This document shows, piece after piece, positions 15,599-24,394 of a stretch of 43,065 nucleotides of DNA. The notes under the pieces are model-generated. The model did not search any database and was not told the origin of the DNA. It saw only the letters and a program-made list of their open reading frames with translations. The position numbers and the translations under genes were made by a program. The DNA comes from an uncultured Collinsella sp. GTDB taxonomy: Bacteria > Actinomycetota > Coriobacteriia > Coriobacteriales > Coriobacteriaceae. Where the stretch lies: NCBI GenBank assembly GCA_902478995.1, contig CABSNF010000006.1, positions 1-43,065 on the forward strand. The letters run 5' to 3'. The number at the start of each line of letters is the position of its first letter. Position 1 is the stretch's first letter.

Positions 15599-15797
15599 CG
15601 ACGTGCTTTTTTGGGAGTATTCAGCATTGGCATGCCCTGAATGAGGTGCAGAACGACTGTTTTAAGTGCCCCCGATGGCGTAATTTGCCATCGGGGGCAC
15701 TTTTTATGCCGATCGGGCGCTATCTGCGTTCCAAATAGGACGCTGAGGATGGCACACGGCGCGCTCCAATGCTGAATGCTCCCAAAAATGTACGTCG
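15599..15797. repeat. 199-bp element with 32-bp imperfect terminal inverted repeats
   Basis: The left end (15599-15630) and the reverse complement of the right end (15766-15797) match at 29 of 32 positions, including the shared block ATTCAGCATTGG. The interior holds the lacI-family terminator hairpin. No target duplication is evident and there is no gene inside. It may be a small MITE-like insertion that supplies the terminator, or a large RNA fold. Confidence 0.6.
15664..15707 (+). terminator. Terminator of the LacI-family gene
   Basis: A perfect 16-bp stem, AAGTGCCCCCGATGGC (15664-15679) with GCCATCGGGGGCACTT (15687-15702), followed by TTTTAT. This is one of the strongest terminators in the window. 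Confidence 0.93.
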
Positions 15798-15811
15798 GGA
15801 CATGACCCACC

Positions 15812-15827
15812 TGAGCAAAAGTGCTCA
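15812..15827. other. Short hairpin TGAGCA-TGCTCA
   Basis: TGAGCA (15812-15817) and TGCTCA (15822-15827) flank a 4-base loop. It lies in the 460-bp gap between the LacI gene and uxaC. Function unknown. Confidence 0.35.
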
Positions 15828-15886
15828 AGTTCGGTGTTCGGGGACGCCAACCAGTCCGCAATACATGCAAGTCACATCCCCAGCAA

Positions 15887-15914
15887 CCGTTGAACGGGCA
15901 AAATCTACCGTTCA
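15887..15914 (+). promoter_or_regulatory. Second cis-element (CCGTT-N16-CCGTT) at the uxaC promoter
   Basis: CCGTT at 15887-15891 and again at 15908-15912, with an A-tract and TC between them; here the inner part also forms TGAACGG-N10-CCGTTCA. The same ungapped pattern occurs at 20817 and 27285, upstream of two other promoters of the regulon, at nearly the same distance from the AACGTTCACC operator. The repeats start 21 bp apart, two helical turns. Probably the site of a second regulator. Confidence 0.65.
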
Positions 15915-15928
15915 CCCCGTGGTGGTTA

Positions 15929-15981
15929 GGTGAACGTTCACCTTTTGAGGTGCAATAGATTAGTATAGTGAACGTTCACCT
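15929..15981 (+). promoter_or_regulatory. uxaC promoter with two LacI-type operators
   Basis: Operator 1 is the perfect palindrome GGTGAACGTTCACC (15929-15942). Operator 2 is AGTGAACGTTCACC (15967-15980). Their centres are 38 bp apart. TTCACC within operator 1 and TAGTAT at 15961-15966 (18-bp spacer) are a plausible -35/-10 pair, so one repressor site covers the -35 and the other the start point. Confidence 0.8.
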
Positions 15982-16033
15982 AAAGGATAACGAGCGCGCC
16001 GTGCGCCCGCGTTGCCAGCAAAGGGGCTGTTTG

Positions 16034-17461
16034 ATGAAAAACTTTATGGACGATCAGGATTTCCTGCTGAGCACTAAGACCGGCGAGGAGCTGTTCCACA
16101 ACTTTGCCGAGGGCATGCCCATCGTCGACTACCACTGCCACATTTCTCCTAAGGAGATTTGGGAGGACAAGCGTTTCGAGAACATCACCGAGGTTTGGCT
16201 GGGCGGCGACCACTACAAGTGGCGCCTGATGCGTGCCAACGGCGTCGACGAGCGTTTTATCACTGGCGACGCCCCTGCTCGCGAGAAGTTCCAAAAGTGG
16301 GCCGAGACCCTGGGTCGCTGCGTTGGCAACCCCGTCTTTGAGTGGAGCCACCTGGAGCTTAAGCGCTACTTTGGCTACGAGGGCGTCCTCAACGGCAAGA
16401 CTGCCCAGGAGGTCTGGGACCTTGCCAACGCCAAGCTCGCTGAGGCTAGCTTTACCTGCCGCAACCTGATCAAGCAGTCCAACGTCCGCATGATCTGCAC
16501 TACCGACGACCCCGCCGACAGCTTTGAGTGGCACAAGAAGATTGCCGCCGACGACAGCTTTGACGTTCAGGTCGTTCCCGCCATGCGCCCCGATGCCGCT
16601 TTGCGCATCGAGCGCGGCCAGGAGTTTGCCGACTACTGCAAGCACCTTTCCGAGGTTGCCGGCGTTGAGGTCAGCGACTTTGAGGGCATGAAGGCTGCCA
16701 TTTCCAAGCGCTACGACGTTGCTCACGAGCTGGGCTGCCGCGCCTCCGACCACGCACTCGACTACGTTATGTACGTCCCGGCTACCGCCGACGAGATCGA
16801 GGCTATCTTTGCCAAGGGTCTGGCTGCCGAGCCGCTTACCGAGGAAGAGGTCCTCAAGTACAAGACTGCCTTTATGCAGTTCGTTGCCGGCGAGTATGTC
16901 CGTCTGGGCTGGGCCATGCAGCTGCACTTTGGCTGCAAGCGCGACAACAACCGCGCCATGTTCGCCAAACTCGGTCCCGACACCGGCTACGACTGCATCT
17001 CCAACTACACGCCGTCCGACCAGCTCGCCGATTTCCTCAACTCCATCCAGGAGACCTGCGGCCTGCCCAAGACCATCCTGTACAGCCTGAACCCCATCGA
17101 TAACACCATGATCGATACCGTCATGGGTTGCTTCCAGGAGGCTCCGACTGCCGGTAAGATCCAGAACGGCTCCGCCTGGTGGTTCAACGACAACGAGGTC
17201 GGCATGCGCGAGCAGCTTACGGCTCTGGCTAACGAGGGCGTGCTGGGCAACTTTGTGGGCATGCTTACCGACTCCCGCTCTTTCCTGTCCTATCCGCGCC
17301 ACGAGTACTTCCGTCGCGTGCTTTGCAGCGTGATCGGCGAGTGGGTCGAGCAGGGCAAGTACCCGGCCGACATGGAGCTGCTGGGCAGTATCGTGCGCGA
17401 CATCAGCTACAACAATGCGGTCCGCTACTTTGGCTTTGACCTGGACACCGACGAGGCCTAA
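16034..17461 (+). CDS. uxaC: Uronate isomerase UxaC
   Basis: Interconverts D-galacturonate and D-tagaturonate (or D-glucuronate and D-fructuronate). 475 aa, normal length, amidohydrolase-like TIM barrel. The family hallmark DYHCHISPKEIWEDKRFENI is at residues 29-48, followed by WLGGDHYKWRLMRANG, and later CTTDDPADSFEWH and LNPIDNTMIDTVMGCFQ. ATG 16034 is preferred, with AAAGGGG upstream; an upstream GTG at 15968 lies inside operator 2 and is not a start. First gene of uxaC-uxaB-uxaA. Confidence 0.95.
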   Translation: MKNFMDDQDFLLSTKTGEELFHNFAEGMPIVDYHCHISPKEIWEDKRFENITEVWLGGDHYKWRLMRANGVDERFITGDAPAREKFQKWAETLGRCVGNPVFEWSHLELKRYFGYEGVLNGKTAQEVWDLANAKLAEASFTCRNLIKQSNVRMICTTDDPADSFEWHKKIAADDSFDVQVVPAMRPDAALRIERGQEFADYCKHLSEVAGVEVSDFEGMKAAISKRYDVAHELGCRASDHALDYVMYVPATADEIEAIFAKGLAAEPLTEEEVLKYKTAFMQFVAGEYVRLGWAMQLHFGCKRDNNRAMFAKLGPDTGYDCISNYTPSDQLADFLNSIQETCGLPKTILYSLNPIDNTMIDTVMGCFQEAPTAGKIQNGSAWWFNDNEVGMREQLTALANEGVLGNFVGMLTDSRSFLSYPRHEYFRRVLCSVIGEWVEQGKYPADMELLGSIVRDISYNNAVRYFGFDLDTDEA

Positions 17462-17555
17462 GCCCGCATCGAATCACATCGAACCCTGGGCGCCGTTGCC
17501 ACACGCGGAGCCCCGTTTTGCTTGCACGCTAACAAACATCTAAGGAGACACATAG

Positions 17556-19070
17556 ATGGAGAACATCAGCTACGATGCGCTCGAGAAGATCGGCTACAAG
17601 GGCTATTTGCTGCCCAAGGATGCTCCCGAGAAGGTTCTGCAGTTTGGCGAGGGCAATTTCCTGCGCGCCTTCGTCGACCGCTTCTTTGACATGGGCAACG
17701 AGGCCACCGGCTGGAACGGCAAGGTCGTCATGGTGCAGCCCATCAGCGGTGCCTTTAGCTTTGCCGACGGTATCAATGCCCAGGACGACCTGTACACCGT
17801 GCTGGTGCGCGGCAAGGAGAACGGCAACACGGTTGACGAGTCCCGCGTGATCAGCGCCTGCAGCCGCTGCCTTAACCCGTATCGTGAGGACGACTATCGC
17901 GCCATGATGGAGGTCGCCGTCTCCGACGACCTAGAGATCATCGTCTCCAACACCACCGAGGCCGGTATCGCCTATGACCCGTCCTGCAAGGCCGACGACA
18001 TGCCACCTGCGAGCTTCCCCGCCAAGCTTGCCCAGGTGCTCCACACCCGCTGGGCTGCCGGTAAGCCGGGCGTCATCGTCCTCGCCTGCGAGCTTATCGA
18101 TCACAACGGCGAGGAGTTGCTGCGCATCATGAACCAGTATGTGAGCGACTGGGGCTGGGAGGACGAGTTTGCGCAGTGGATGGCTAACGACTGCACCGTC
18201 TGCACCACGCTCGTCGACACCATCGTCCCCGGCCGCATCCGCGATCCTAAGGAGGCCGCGGCGGTTGCCGAGCGTCTGGGCTACGAGGATCCCTTCCTGG
18301 CCGTGCGCGAGCCCTTCCAGATGTGGGGCATCCAGGGCGACGAGTCGCTTGCCGAGAAGCTTCCCTTTGTGAAGGCTGGTCTTCCGGGTGTCTTTGTGAC
18401 TCCCGACGTTACCCCGTACAAAAAGCGCAAGGTCCGCATCCTCAACGGTGCCCATACCGCCTTCGTTCCGGGTTCCTGGGTTGCCGGCTTTGATATCGTG
18501 CGCGACTGCATGCATGACGAGACCATTCGCGGCTTCATGAACACCATGCTCTACGACGAGGTCATTCCGACGCTTGCCGCCGACTTGGATGTCGAGGACT
18601 GCAAGGCCTTTGCCGCCGCCGTCGAAAACCGCTTCGACAACCCGTTTATTGATCATGCGCTGCTCTCCATCTGCCTCAACTCCACGGCTAAGTGGCGCGC
18701 TCGCGACCTGCCCACGCTCAAGGACTACGTTGCCGAGACCGGCAACCTGCCCAAGTGCCTGGCGACGAGCCTCGCTACGCTCATCTCCTTCTACACGCAG
18801 GAGCTCGTGTCCCGCGAGGGCGACGGCCTGCACCTGCGTCGCTCCGACGGCACCGAGTACACCGCTCAGGACGACGCCTTCGTGCTCGACTTCTACGCCG
18901 CCCATGCCGGCGCCGACGATGCCCAGCTGGTGCACGACGTGCTCACCAACGAGCAGATGTGGGGCGAGGACCTTACGCAGATCGCAGGTCTTGAGGAGTT
19001 TGTCGTCAGCGCGCTCGCCGTCGTGCGTGCCGAGGGCGCCAAGCAGGCCTTCGCCAACGCTCAGGCGTAA
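17556..19070 (+). CDS. uxaB: Tagaturonate reductase (altronate oxidoreductase) UxaB
   Basis: NADH-dependent reduction of D-tagaturonate to D-altronate. 504 aa, mannitol-dehydrogenase family. The N-terminal region reads LQFGEGNFLRAFVDRFFD, a Rossmann-like start; VSNTTEAGIAY and DNGEELL-type residues follow, and the C-terminal catalytic domain has KRKVRILNGAHTAFVPGSW with the conserved Lys-Asn-His set. The mannitol dehydrogenase relative UxuB would act on fructuronate; the altronate dehydratase next door argues for UxaB. A TAAGGAG ribosome site precedes ATG 17556. 94 bp after uxaC. Confidence 0.93.
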   Translation: MENISYDALEKIGYKGYLLPKDAPEKVLQFGEGNFLRAFVDRFFDMGNEATGWNGKVVMVQPISGAFSFADGINAQDDLYTVLVRGKENGNTVDESRVISACSRCLNPYREDDYRAMMEVAVSDDLEIIVSNTTEAGIAYDPSCKADDMPPASFPAKLAQVLHTRWAAGKPGVIVLACELIDHNGEELLRIMNQYVSDWGWEDEFAQWMANDCTVCTTLVDTIVPGRIRDPKEAAAVAERLGYEDPFLAVREPFQMWGIQGDESLAEKLPFVKAGLPGVFVTPDVTPYKKRKVRILNGAHTAFVPGSWVAGFDIVRDCMHDETIRGFMNTMLYDEVIPTLAADLDVEDCKAFAAAVENRFDNPFIDHALLSICLNSTAKWRARDLPTLKDYVAETGNLPKCLATSLATLISFYTQELVSREGDGLHLRRSDGTEYTAQDDAFVLDFYAAHAGADDAQLVHDVLTNEQMWGEDLTQIAGLEEFVVSALAVVRAEGAKQAFANAQA

Positions 19071-19151
19071 ATTTCCGGCGCAGACGCGGGCGCGGGACGG
19101 CGTGCCCGCGTCTCGACTTCTGCTCAACCTGTAGGGTTAGGACCATTTGCA

Positions 19152-20636
19152 ATGAACACTATCCAGATCAATCCGGCCGACAACGTGATCGTCGCGCTGT
19201 CGCCGCTTGCCAAGGGCACCGCCGTCGCGGTTCCCGGGGTGGGCGAGGTCGTGGCCGCGGAGGATATTCCGCAGGGTCATAAGATGGCCGTGCGCTCGAT
19301 TGCCGCGGGGGAGGACGTCATCAAGTACGGCCTTCCTATCGGCCATGTGACGGGCGATGTCCAGCCCGGTCAGTGGCTTCATACACATAATGTCAAGACC
19401 AACCTTTCGGGCGAGGTCGAGTACACCTACAACCCCACGCATCCGGTCGTTGAGTCGGTTGAGCCCGAGACCTTTATGGGGTTCCGTCGCGCCGACGGTC
19501 GTGCCGCGACGCGCAACGAGCTGTGGATCATCCCCACGGTCGGCTGTGTCAACGAAGTCGCCCGTGCCATGTGCGAGCAGGCCCAGGATCTGGTCGATGG
19601 CTCGCTGGAGGGCGTCTACTACTTCCCGCATCCGTTCGGTTGCTCGCAGACCGGCGCCGACCATGTCCAGACGCGTCGTCTGCTGGTGGCGCTCTCGCGT
19701 CACCCTAATGCGGCCGGCGTGCTGTTCCTGTCGCTCGGTTGCGAGAACTGCACACACCAGCAGGTGCTCGACGAGCTCGGTGACTTCGATCACGAGCGCG
19801 TCCGCTTTCTCACCTGCCAGGATGTAGCCGACGAGCAAATCGAGGGCCACAAGATTCTGGCCGAGCTGGCAGACCTGGCAAAGCAGTCCAAGCGCGAGCC
19901 CATTCCGGCCTCCGAGCTGGTCATTGGTCTTAAGTGTGGCGGCTCCGACGGTCTTTCGGGCATTACCGCCAACCCCACGATCGGTCGCGTGAGCGATATG
20001 GTCGTCGCCCGTGGCGGCACGTCGGTGCTTACCGAGGTGCCCGAGATGTTTGGCGCGGAGAGCATCCTGCTCGACCGTTGCGAGAACGAGCAGGTCTTTA
20101 ACGCTGCCTCCGACATGCTCAATGGATTTAAGGACTACTTTATTAGCCACGGCGAGGTCGTTTATGAGAACCCGAGTCCCGGCAACAAGGACGGCGGTAT
20201 TACCACGCTCGAGGACAAGAGCTGCGGCTGCGTGCAAAAGGGCGGATCTGCCCCCATCGTCGACGTGCTGCCGTATGCCGGCCGGGCAAATAAACACGGC
20301 CTGAACATGCTGTGCGGTCCGGGCAACGACATGGTATCCACCACGGCGTTGACGGCTGCCGGCTGCCACGTGATTCTGTTCTCGACCGGCCGCGGCACAC
20401 CGTTTGGCGCGCCGGCGCCTACGCTCAAGGTGTTCACCAATCAGCGTCTGTGCGACCACAAGGCCAACTGGATGGACTTTAACGCCGGCGTGATTGCCAC
20501 GGGTGAGCGCACGCTCGACGAGGCTGCTCACGATCTATACCAGCTGGTGCTGGAGACGGCGAGCGGTAAACTCACGAGTGCCGAGCGCCGTTGCTGTCAC
20601 GAGATCAGCATCTGGAAGGACGGCGTCTGCCTGTAG
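19152..20636 (+). CDS. uxaA: Altronate dehydratase UxaA
   Basis: Dehydrates D-altronate to 2-keto-3-deoxy-D-gluconate. 494 aa, single-chain form: an N-terminal SAF domain (about residues 1-95, with the motif HTHNVKTNL) joined to the C-terminal UxaA/GarD domain. Landmarks are GFRRADGRAATRNELWIIPT, HPFGCSQTGADH, LGCENCTHQ, KCGGSDGLSGITANP and GRGTPFGAPAPTLKV. Conserved cysteines are consistent with an Fe(II) site. 81 bp after uxaB and followed by a terminator, so it ends the operon. Its product needs KDG kinase and KDPG aldolase, which are not in this window. Confidence 0.96.
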   Translation: MNTIQINPADNVIVALSPLAKGTAVAVPGVGEVVAAEDIPQGHKMAVRSIAAGEDVIKYGLPIGHVTGDVQPGQWLHTHNVKTNLSGEVEYTYNPTHPVVESVEPETFMGFRRADGRAATRNELWIIPTVGCVNEVARAMCEQAQDLVDGSLEGVYYFPHPFGCSQTGADHVQTRRLLVALSRHPNAAGVLFLSLGCENCTHQQVLDELGDFDHERVRFLTCQDVADEQIEGHKILAELADLAKQSKREPIPASELVIGLKCGGSDGLSGITANPTIGRVSDMVVARGGTSVLTEVPEMFGAESILLDRCENEQVFNAASDMLNGFKDYFISHGEVVYENPSPGNKDGGITTLEDKSCGCVQKGGSAPIVDVLPYAGRANKHGLNMLCGPGNDMVSTTALTAAGCHVILFSTGRGTPFGAPAPTLKVFTNQRLCDHKANWMDFNAGVIATGERTLDEAAHDLYQLVLETASGKLTSAERRCCHEISIWKDGVCL

Positions 20637-20670
20637 TGGCAAATGCACCCAAGCGTAGCGCTATGTCGTC

Positions 20671-20707
20671 GGCCCCGTCGGGAGTGTTCCCGGCGGGGTT
20701 TTCGTTT
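20671..20707 (+). terminator. Terminator of the uxaCBA operon
   Basis: An 11-bp stem, CCCCGTCGGGA (20673-20683) with TCCCGGCGGGG (20688-20698), one wobble, then TTTTCGTTTT. Confidence 0.9.
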
Positions 20708-20737
20708 TGTGGTTAAGTGAAAAAATTGGAAAATACG

Positions 20738-20912
20738 ATAAACGTTCACCTATCTCATGGGTGTCCAGCATGGCACCTTTACCAGCAGACAATAGGTCTT
20801 AGAGCCTCAATTGTGTCCGTTCGGCGGTAAAAATCGACCGTTCGGGGATAATATGCAAGTGAACGTTCACCTCTCGTAAGGAATCGCGCATAATCTAGCT
20901 AAACGTTCACCC
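20738..20912 (+). promoter_or_regulatory. Symporter promoter region: three LacI-type operators plus CCGTT element
   Basis: Operators: GATAAACGTTCACC ending at 20750, AGTGAACGTTCACC with core 20859-20870, and GCTAAACGTTCACC with core 20899-20910. The CCGTT-N16-CCGTT element spans 20817-20842, 47.5 bp upstream of the middle operator centre. TTCACC at 20866-20871 and CATAAT at 20889-20894 have a 17-bp spacer and could be the -35/-10, so the middle operator overlaps the -35 and the last covers the start region. Centres of these two are 40 bp apart; the first site is 121 bp upstream of the middle one and could allow looping. Confidence 0.78.
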
Positions 20913-20989
20913 TGAACGCCAAGCAGACAGATGTCGGTATGGACTCCAATGTCTTGCTGCAAGACAATCGAGAAAAGAGAGGGAGCTCG

Positions 20990-22549
20990 ATGACTAATAA
21001 GATCGGAAAAAAGCGCAAGATCACATTCTGGACGCGCTTGGGCTTTGGTATGGGCGGTATGCTCAATTCCGGTGCCCTGACCTTTACGCACAGCTACATG
21101 GTGCTGTTCCTGTCCACGGAGTGTGGCCTGTCCGCAGGCGAGGCTGCACTGATCAGCTCGTTTGCCATCTATGTCAACGCCATTCTTTGCCCGCTGATGG
21201 GCTTTGTGGCCGATAACTTCTATGCCACCAAGATTGGCCGCATCTTTGGTCGTCGTCGTTTCTGGATCTTGCTGGCCATCCCGATGATGATCGCCGAGCC
21301 GCTCATCTTCGTGGCTACGCCGTTTGGCTTCCCGTACTACTTTGTGCTGTACCTGATCTACAACGTCGCGTACACGTTCTGCACCGCCAACCTGTCGCCG
21401 CTTACCATCGAGATGACCGACGACTTTAAGGAGCGTACGTACCTCACCGGCTACAAGCATCTCTTTGGTAACGCCGCCGGCTTCCTGATGGCTGCACTTG
21501 TGGGCTTCGGCTTTGGCACCTTCGGCGAGACCAACCCGTTCAGCTACTTCATCATCGCTACGGTCAACGCTTCGGTCATGGCAATCTCGCTGCTCTGCGT
21601 GTACCTGTCCACGTGGGAGCACACCCCCGAGGAGGTCGCTCAGGAGAAGATCGAGAGCGTCGGCGAGGGCATCAAGAAGTTCTTTGTGGACGTTATCTCC
21701 ACCTTCCGCAACAAGTCCTTCCGCAAGGTCCTGTATGCACAGGTCTCCACGAAGCTCGCTGCTGCCTGCTGGTCTGCCTGCCTGTCCTTCTTCATCGTCT
21801 ACTGCCTGCAGATTCCTAAGTCCTACGAGTCCGTGATGGAGATGCCTGGCAAGGTCGTCGCTATCGTCTGCACCGCCATCTGGGTCGCCCTCATGGCCAA
21901 GAAGGGCTTCCACAAGTCTTGGTACCTCGCAAATGTCGGTTGCGCTGCGTGCATCATTGCCTACAACTACTTCGCCTTTGGTCAGATCAACGGCACCTCC
22001 ACGGTCGCCATCGCCATGATCGCCTACCCCATCATCTTCGCCATCTGGAAGTTCTTCTACGTCGGCTTCCAGTACCTGCCCGATGTTCTGCTCAACTACA
22101 TCCCCGATGTCGATGAGCTCATCACCCTGCGTCGTCGCGAGGGCATCTACAGCTCCGCGCAGCAGCTCTGCCAGCAGATCGCCCAGGCTATCGCCGTCAA
22201 CGTGTGGGCTATCGTCCTTGCTGCCTCCGGCTTCATTCAGACCGCCGGCAATAGCGACGCCGTGACCCAGCCCGCTACCGTGCCTCTGTATATCTGCGGC
22301 TACATGATCATCGGCTGCGCCGGCTTCTTCCTGCTTGCGGCCGTCCTTGCCCGCGGCATCAAGATCGACAAGGAGCAGTGCGACATCCTTTGCGACGAGA
22401 TTCACCGCGTCAAGGAGGGTGGCAAGATGGCCGACGTCAAGCCCGAGGTCAAGGCGCTTTGCGAGGAGCTCTCCGGCTTTAAGTACGAGGACTGCTTTGC
22501 CCACAACAACGTTGGCTTCCAGGACGGTAGCGTAACCCCCGCCGAGTAA
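20990..22549 (+). CDS. GPH-family sugar:cation symporter, probable oligogalacturonide/uronide importer
   Basis: 519 aa, about 12 membrane segments, glycoside-pentoside-hexuronide:cation symporter family of the MFS. Landmarks: WTRLGFGMGGMLNSG at the N-terminus, PLMGFVADNFY with the loop RIFGRRRFW, and MTDDFKERTYLTGY between helices. A soluble tail of about 60 residues follows the last helix. I chose ATG 20990 (AGAGAGGGAG upstream); an in-frame ATG at 20939 is in the promoter leader. TogT-type oligogalacturonide transporters belong to this family. Its position before GH28 and under the shared operators supports uronide import; the exact substrate is inference. Confidence 0.87.
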   Translation: MTNKIGKKRKITFWTRLGFGMGGMLNSGALTFTHSYMVLFLSTECGLSAGEAALISSFAIYVNAILCPLMGFVADNFYATKIGRIFGRRRFWILLAIPMMIAEPLIFVATPFGFPYYFVLYLIYNVAYTFCTANLSPLTIEMTDDFKERTYLTGYKHLFGNAAGFLMAALVGFGFGTFGETNPFSYFIIATVNASVMAISLLCVYLSTWEHTPEEVAQEKIESVGEGIKKFFVDVISTFRNKSFRKVLYAQVSTKLAAACWSACLSFFIVYCLQIPKSYESVMEMPGKVVAIVCTAIWVALMAKKGFHKSWYLANVGCAACIIAYNYFAFGQINGTSTVAIAMIAYPIIFAIWKFFYVGFQYLPDVLLNYIPDVDELITLRRREGIYSSAQQLCQQIAQAIAVNVWAIVLAASGFIQTAGNSDAVTQPATVPLYICGYMIIGCAGFFLLAAVLARGIKIDKEQCDILCDEIHRVKEGGKMADVKPEVKALCEELSGFKYEDCFAHNNVGFQDGSVTPAE

Positions 22550-22572
22550 GGCCGACATATCGTCCAAATCAC

Positions 22573-22617
22573 AGGGCCGTGCCACCGGAATTCCGCCGGC
22601 AGGCACGGCCCTTTTTC
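22573..22617 (+). terminator. Terminator after the symporter gene
   Basis: An 11-bp stem, AGGGCCGTGCC (22573-22583) with GGCACGGCCCT (22602-22612), and an inner CCGG pair, followed by TTTTTC. GH28 begins about 48 bp later, so read-through or a separate promoter must serve it; I see no operator in that gap. Confidence 0.88.
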
Positions 22618-22664
22618 AACAGCGTACAATTTGCCTTTAGAGCATCTTTTTGAGGGAGAAATCC

Positions 22665-24260
22665 ATGGAGACGAACGTTATCTGGCGCAACGCCCGCGCG
22701 GCCGTGATCGAGCTTGACGACGGCGGCTACTTTACCTGTGCCGATACGTGGGAGATCTTTGTCAACGACGAGCCCGCTGGTACCACGAATACGGTCGAGA
22801 CCTATGTCGACGGCCTGACCCCCGGCAAGCGCAACCTGGTTCGTTTTGTTTGTGGCGAGCGTGAGCTGAGCGTAGGTGTCACCACGCCGGCTGAGCCCTT
22901 TACCATCAACGTTCGCGACTGTGGCGCCAAGGGTGATGCCGAGCACGACGACACCACCAACATCCAGGCTGCCATCATGGCCTGCCCCAAGGGCGGCCGC
23001 GTGCTGATCCCCGCCGGTAGTTATCGCATCAAGTCCCTCTTCCTTAAGAGCAATATCAACATCGAGCTCGCCGAGGGAGCGGTGCTGCTGGCCCGCCACG
23101 ATCGTGCCTCGCTTGCCTACATTCCGGGCACGGTCACGGGCAACGAGGGTGCCGGGTATGCCGGCACCGATATGCTGCCCCTGGGCCGCTGGGAGGGCGA
23201 GAGCTTCTCGACCTACTGCTCTACCTTTACGGGCCTGGGCGTGCACGACGTGTGCATCTATGGTCGCGGCGCGATCGACGGTCAGACCGATTTTGCCGAG
23301 GACAACTGGTGGAACAAGGACTTTAAGAACATCTTTCGCCCGGAGGAGGGCCGCGAGGTCGCCCGCCCGCGCATGATCTTCCTATCCGAGTGTGAGAACG
23401 TGAGCTTGGCCGGCTTCACCGTCCGCAACAGCCCGGCGTGGAACATCCACCCCATCCTGTGCGAGCACGTCGATGCGCTCTGCCTGTCCATCGAGGGTCC
23501 CAAGAACTCCCACAACACCGACGGCTTCGATCCCGAGAGCTGCGGTTTTGTCCGCATCCTTGGTTGTCAGTTCTCAGTGGGTGACGACTGCATCGCCGTC
23601 AAGAGCGGCAAGCTGGGCATTGAGCCCGAGCTTCGCCCCGCTACGCACGACGTGTTGATCTCGCACTGCTACATGCACGATGGCCACGGCGCCGTGGTCT
23701 TGGGGTCCGAGGCCGCCGGCGGCATCAAGGACCTCACCGTGAGCAAGTGCCTCTTTGAGCGCACCGACCGCGGCCTGCGCGTCAAGACCCGCCGCGGTCG
23801 CGGCAAGGACGCCGTTAACGAGGGCATTACCTTTGAGCACATTCGCATGGACGAGGTGCTCACGCCCTTTGTGGTCAACTCCTTCTACTTCTGTGACAAG
23901 GACGGCAAGACCGATTACGTGCAGTCTCGCGAGGCGCTGCCTGTCGACGACCGCACGCCCGGCTTTGGTGCCACGACGTTTTGCGATATCGAGGCCACCA
24001 ACTGCCACGCGGCCGCTGCCTACATCACGGGCCTGCCCGAGAGCAAAGTAACGCGCCTGACGTTCCAGGATGTCCACGTGACCTTTGCCGAGGATGCTGA
24101 GCCCTTTGTTCCGGCCATGGCCTGTGGCGTTGAGCCCATGGTGCGCCAGGGCATCATCGCGCAAAACGTCAAGGTACTCGACCTGCAAAATGTGGTGATC
24201 GAGGGCCAGGACGGCGAGGAACTGCAGCTCCAGAACGTCGACAAGGTTATCCGTGCGTAG
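22665..24260 (+). CDS. GH28 polygalacturonase, cytosolic, probably exo-acting
   Basis: 532 aa. A small beta-sandwich-like N-terminal region (about residues 1-78) precedes the right-handed beta-helix of glycoside hydrolase family 28. All catalytic motifs are present: NTDG (284-287), GDD (306-308), the GHG motif with His341, and RVK (372-374). It hydrolyses alpha-1,4-galacturonan with inversion. There is no signal peptide, so it works on imported oligogalacturonides; an exo or oligo-specific mode is inferred from that and from the N-terminal extension. ATG 22665 has GAGGGAG upstream. Confidence 0.93.
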   Translation: METNVIWRNARAAVIELDDGGYFTCADTWEIFVNDEPAGTTNTVETYVDGLTPGKRNLVRFVCGERELSVGVTTPAEPFTINVRDCGAKGDAEHDDTTNIQAAIMACPKGGRVLIPAGSYRIKSLFLKSNINIELAEGAVLLARHDRASLAYIPGTVTGNEGAGYAGTDMLPLGRWEGESFSTYCSTFTGLGVHDVCIYGRGAIDGQTDFAEDNWWNKDFKNIFRPEEGREVARPRMIFLSECENVSLAGFTVRNSPAWNIHPILCEHVDALCLSIEGPKNSHNTDGFDPESCGFVRILGCQFSVGDDCIAVKSGKLGIEPELRPATHDVLISHCYMHDGHGAVVLGSEAAGGIKDLTVSKCLFERTDRGLRVKTRRGRGKDAVNEGITFEHIRMDEVLTPFVVNSFYFCDKDGKTDYVQSREALPVDDRTPGFGATTFCDIEATNCHAAAAYITGLPESKVTRLTFQDVHVTFAEDAEPFVPAMACGVEPMVRQGIIAQNVKVLDLQNVVIEGQDGEELQLQNVDKVIRA

Positions 24261-24299
24261 GCGTTTGCTCCTAAACAATTAAATTCGGTATGTCGCGGC

Positions 24300-24343
24300 G
24301 CGCGATGGGCAGGGCCTTCCCGACCCATTGCGCGAACTTTTTA
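24300..24343 (+). terminator. Terminator after the GH28 gene
   Basis: CGCGATGGG (24301-24309) pairs with CCCATTGCG (24324-24332) with one wobble, followed by CGAACTTTTTAT, 40 bases after the stop. Confidence 0.7.
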
Positions 24344-24394
24344 TATGCCGAAACTGCAACGTAGACGGTCTACGACGAAAGGACGCGGTGACTG

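Noticed and set aside
22680..22695. Extra AACGTT operator in the GH28 gene start
   Set aside because: Only the central AACGTT is shared (GACGAACGTTATC); the conserved CACC half is absent.
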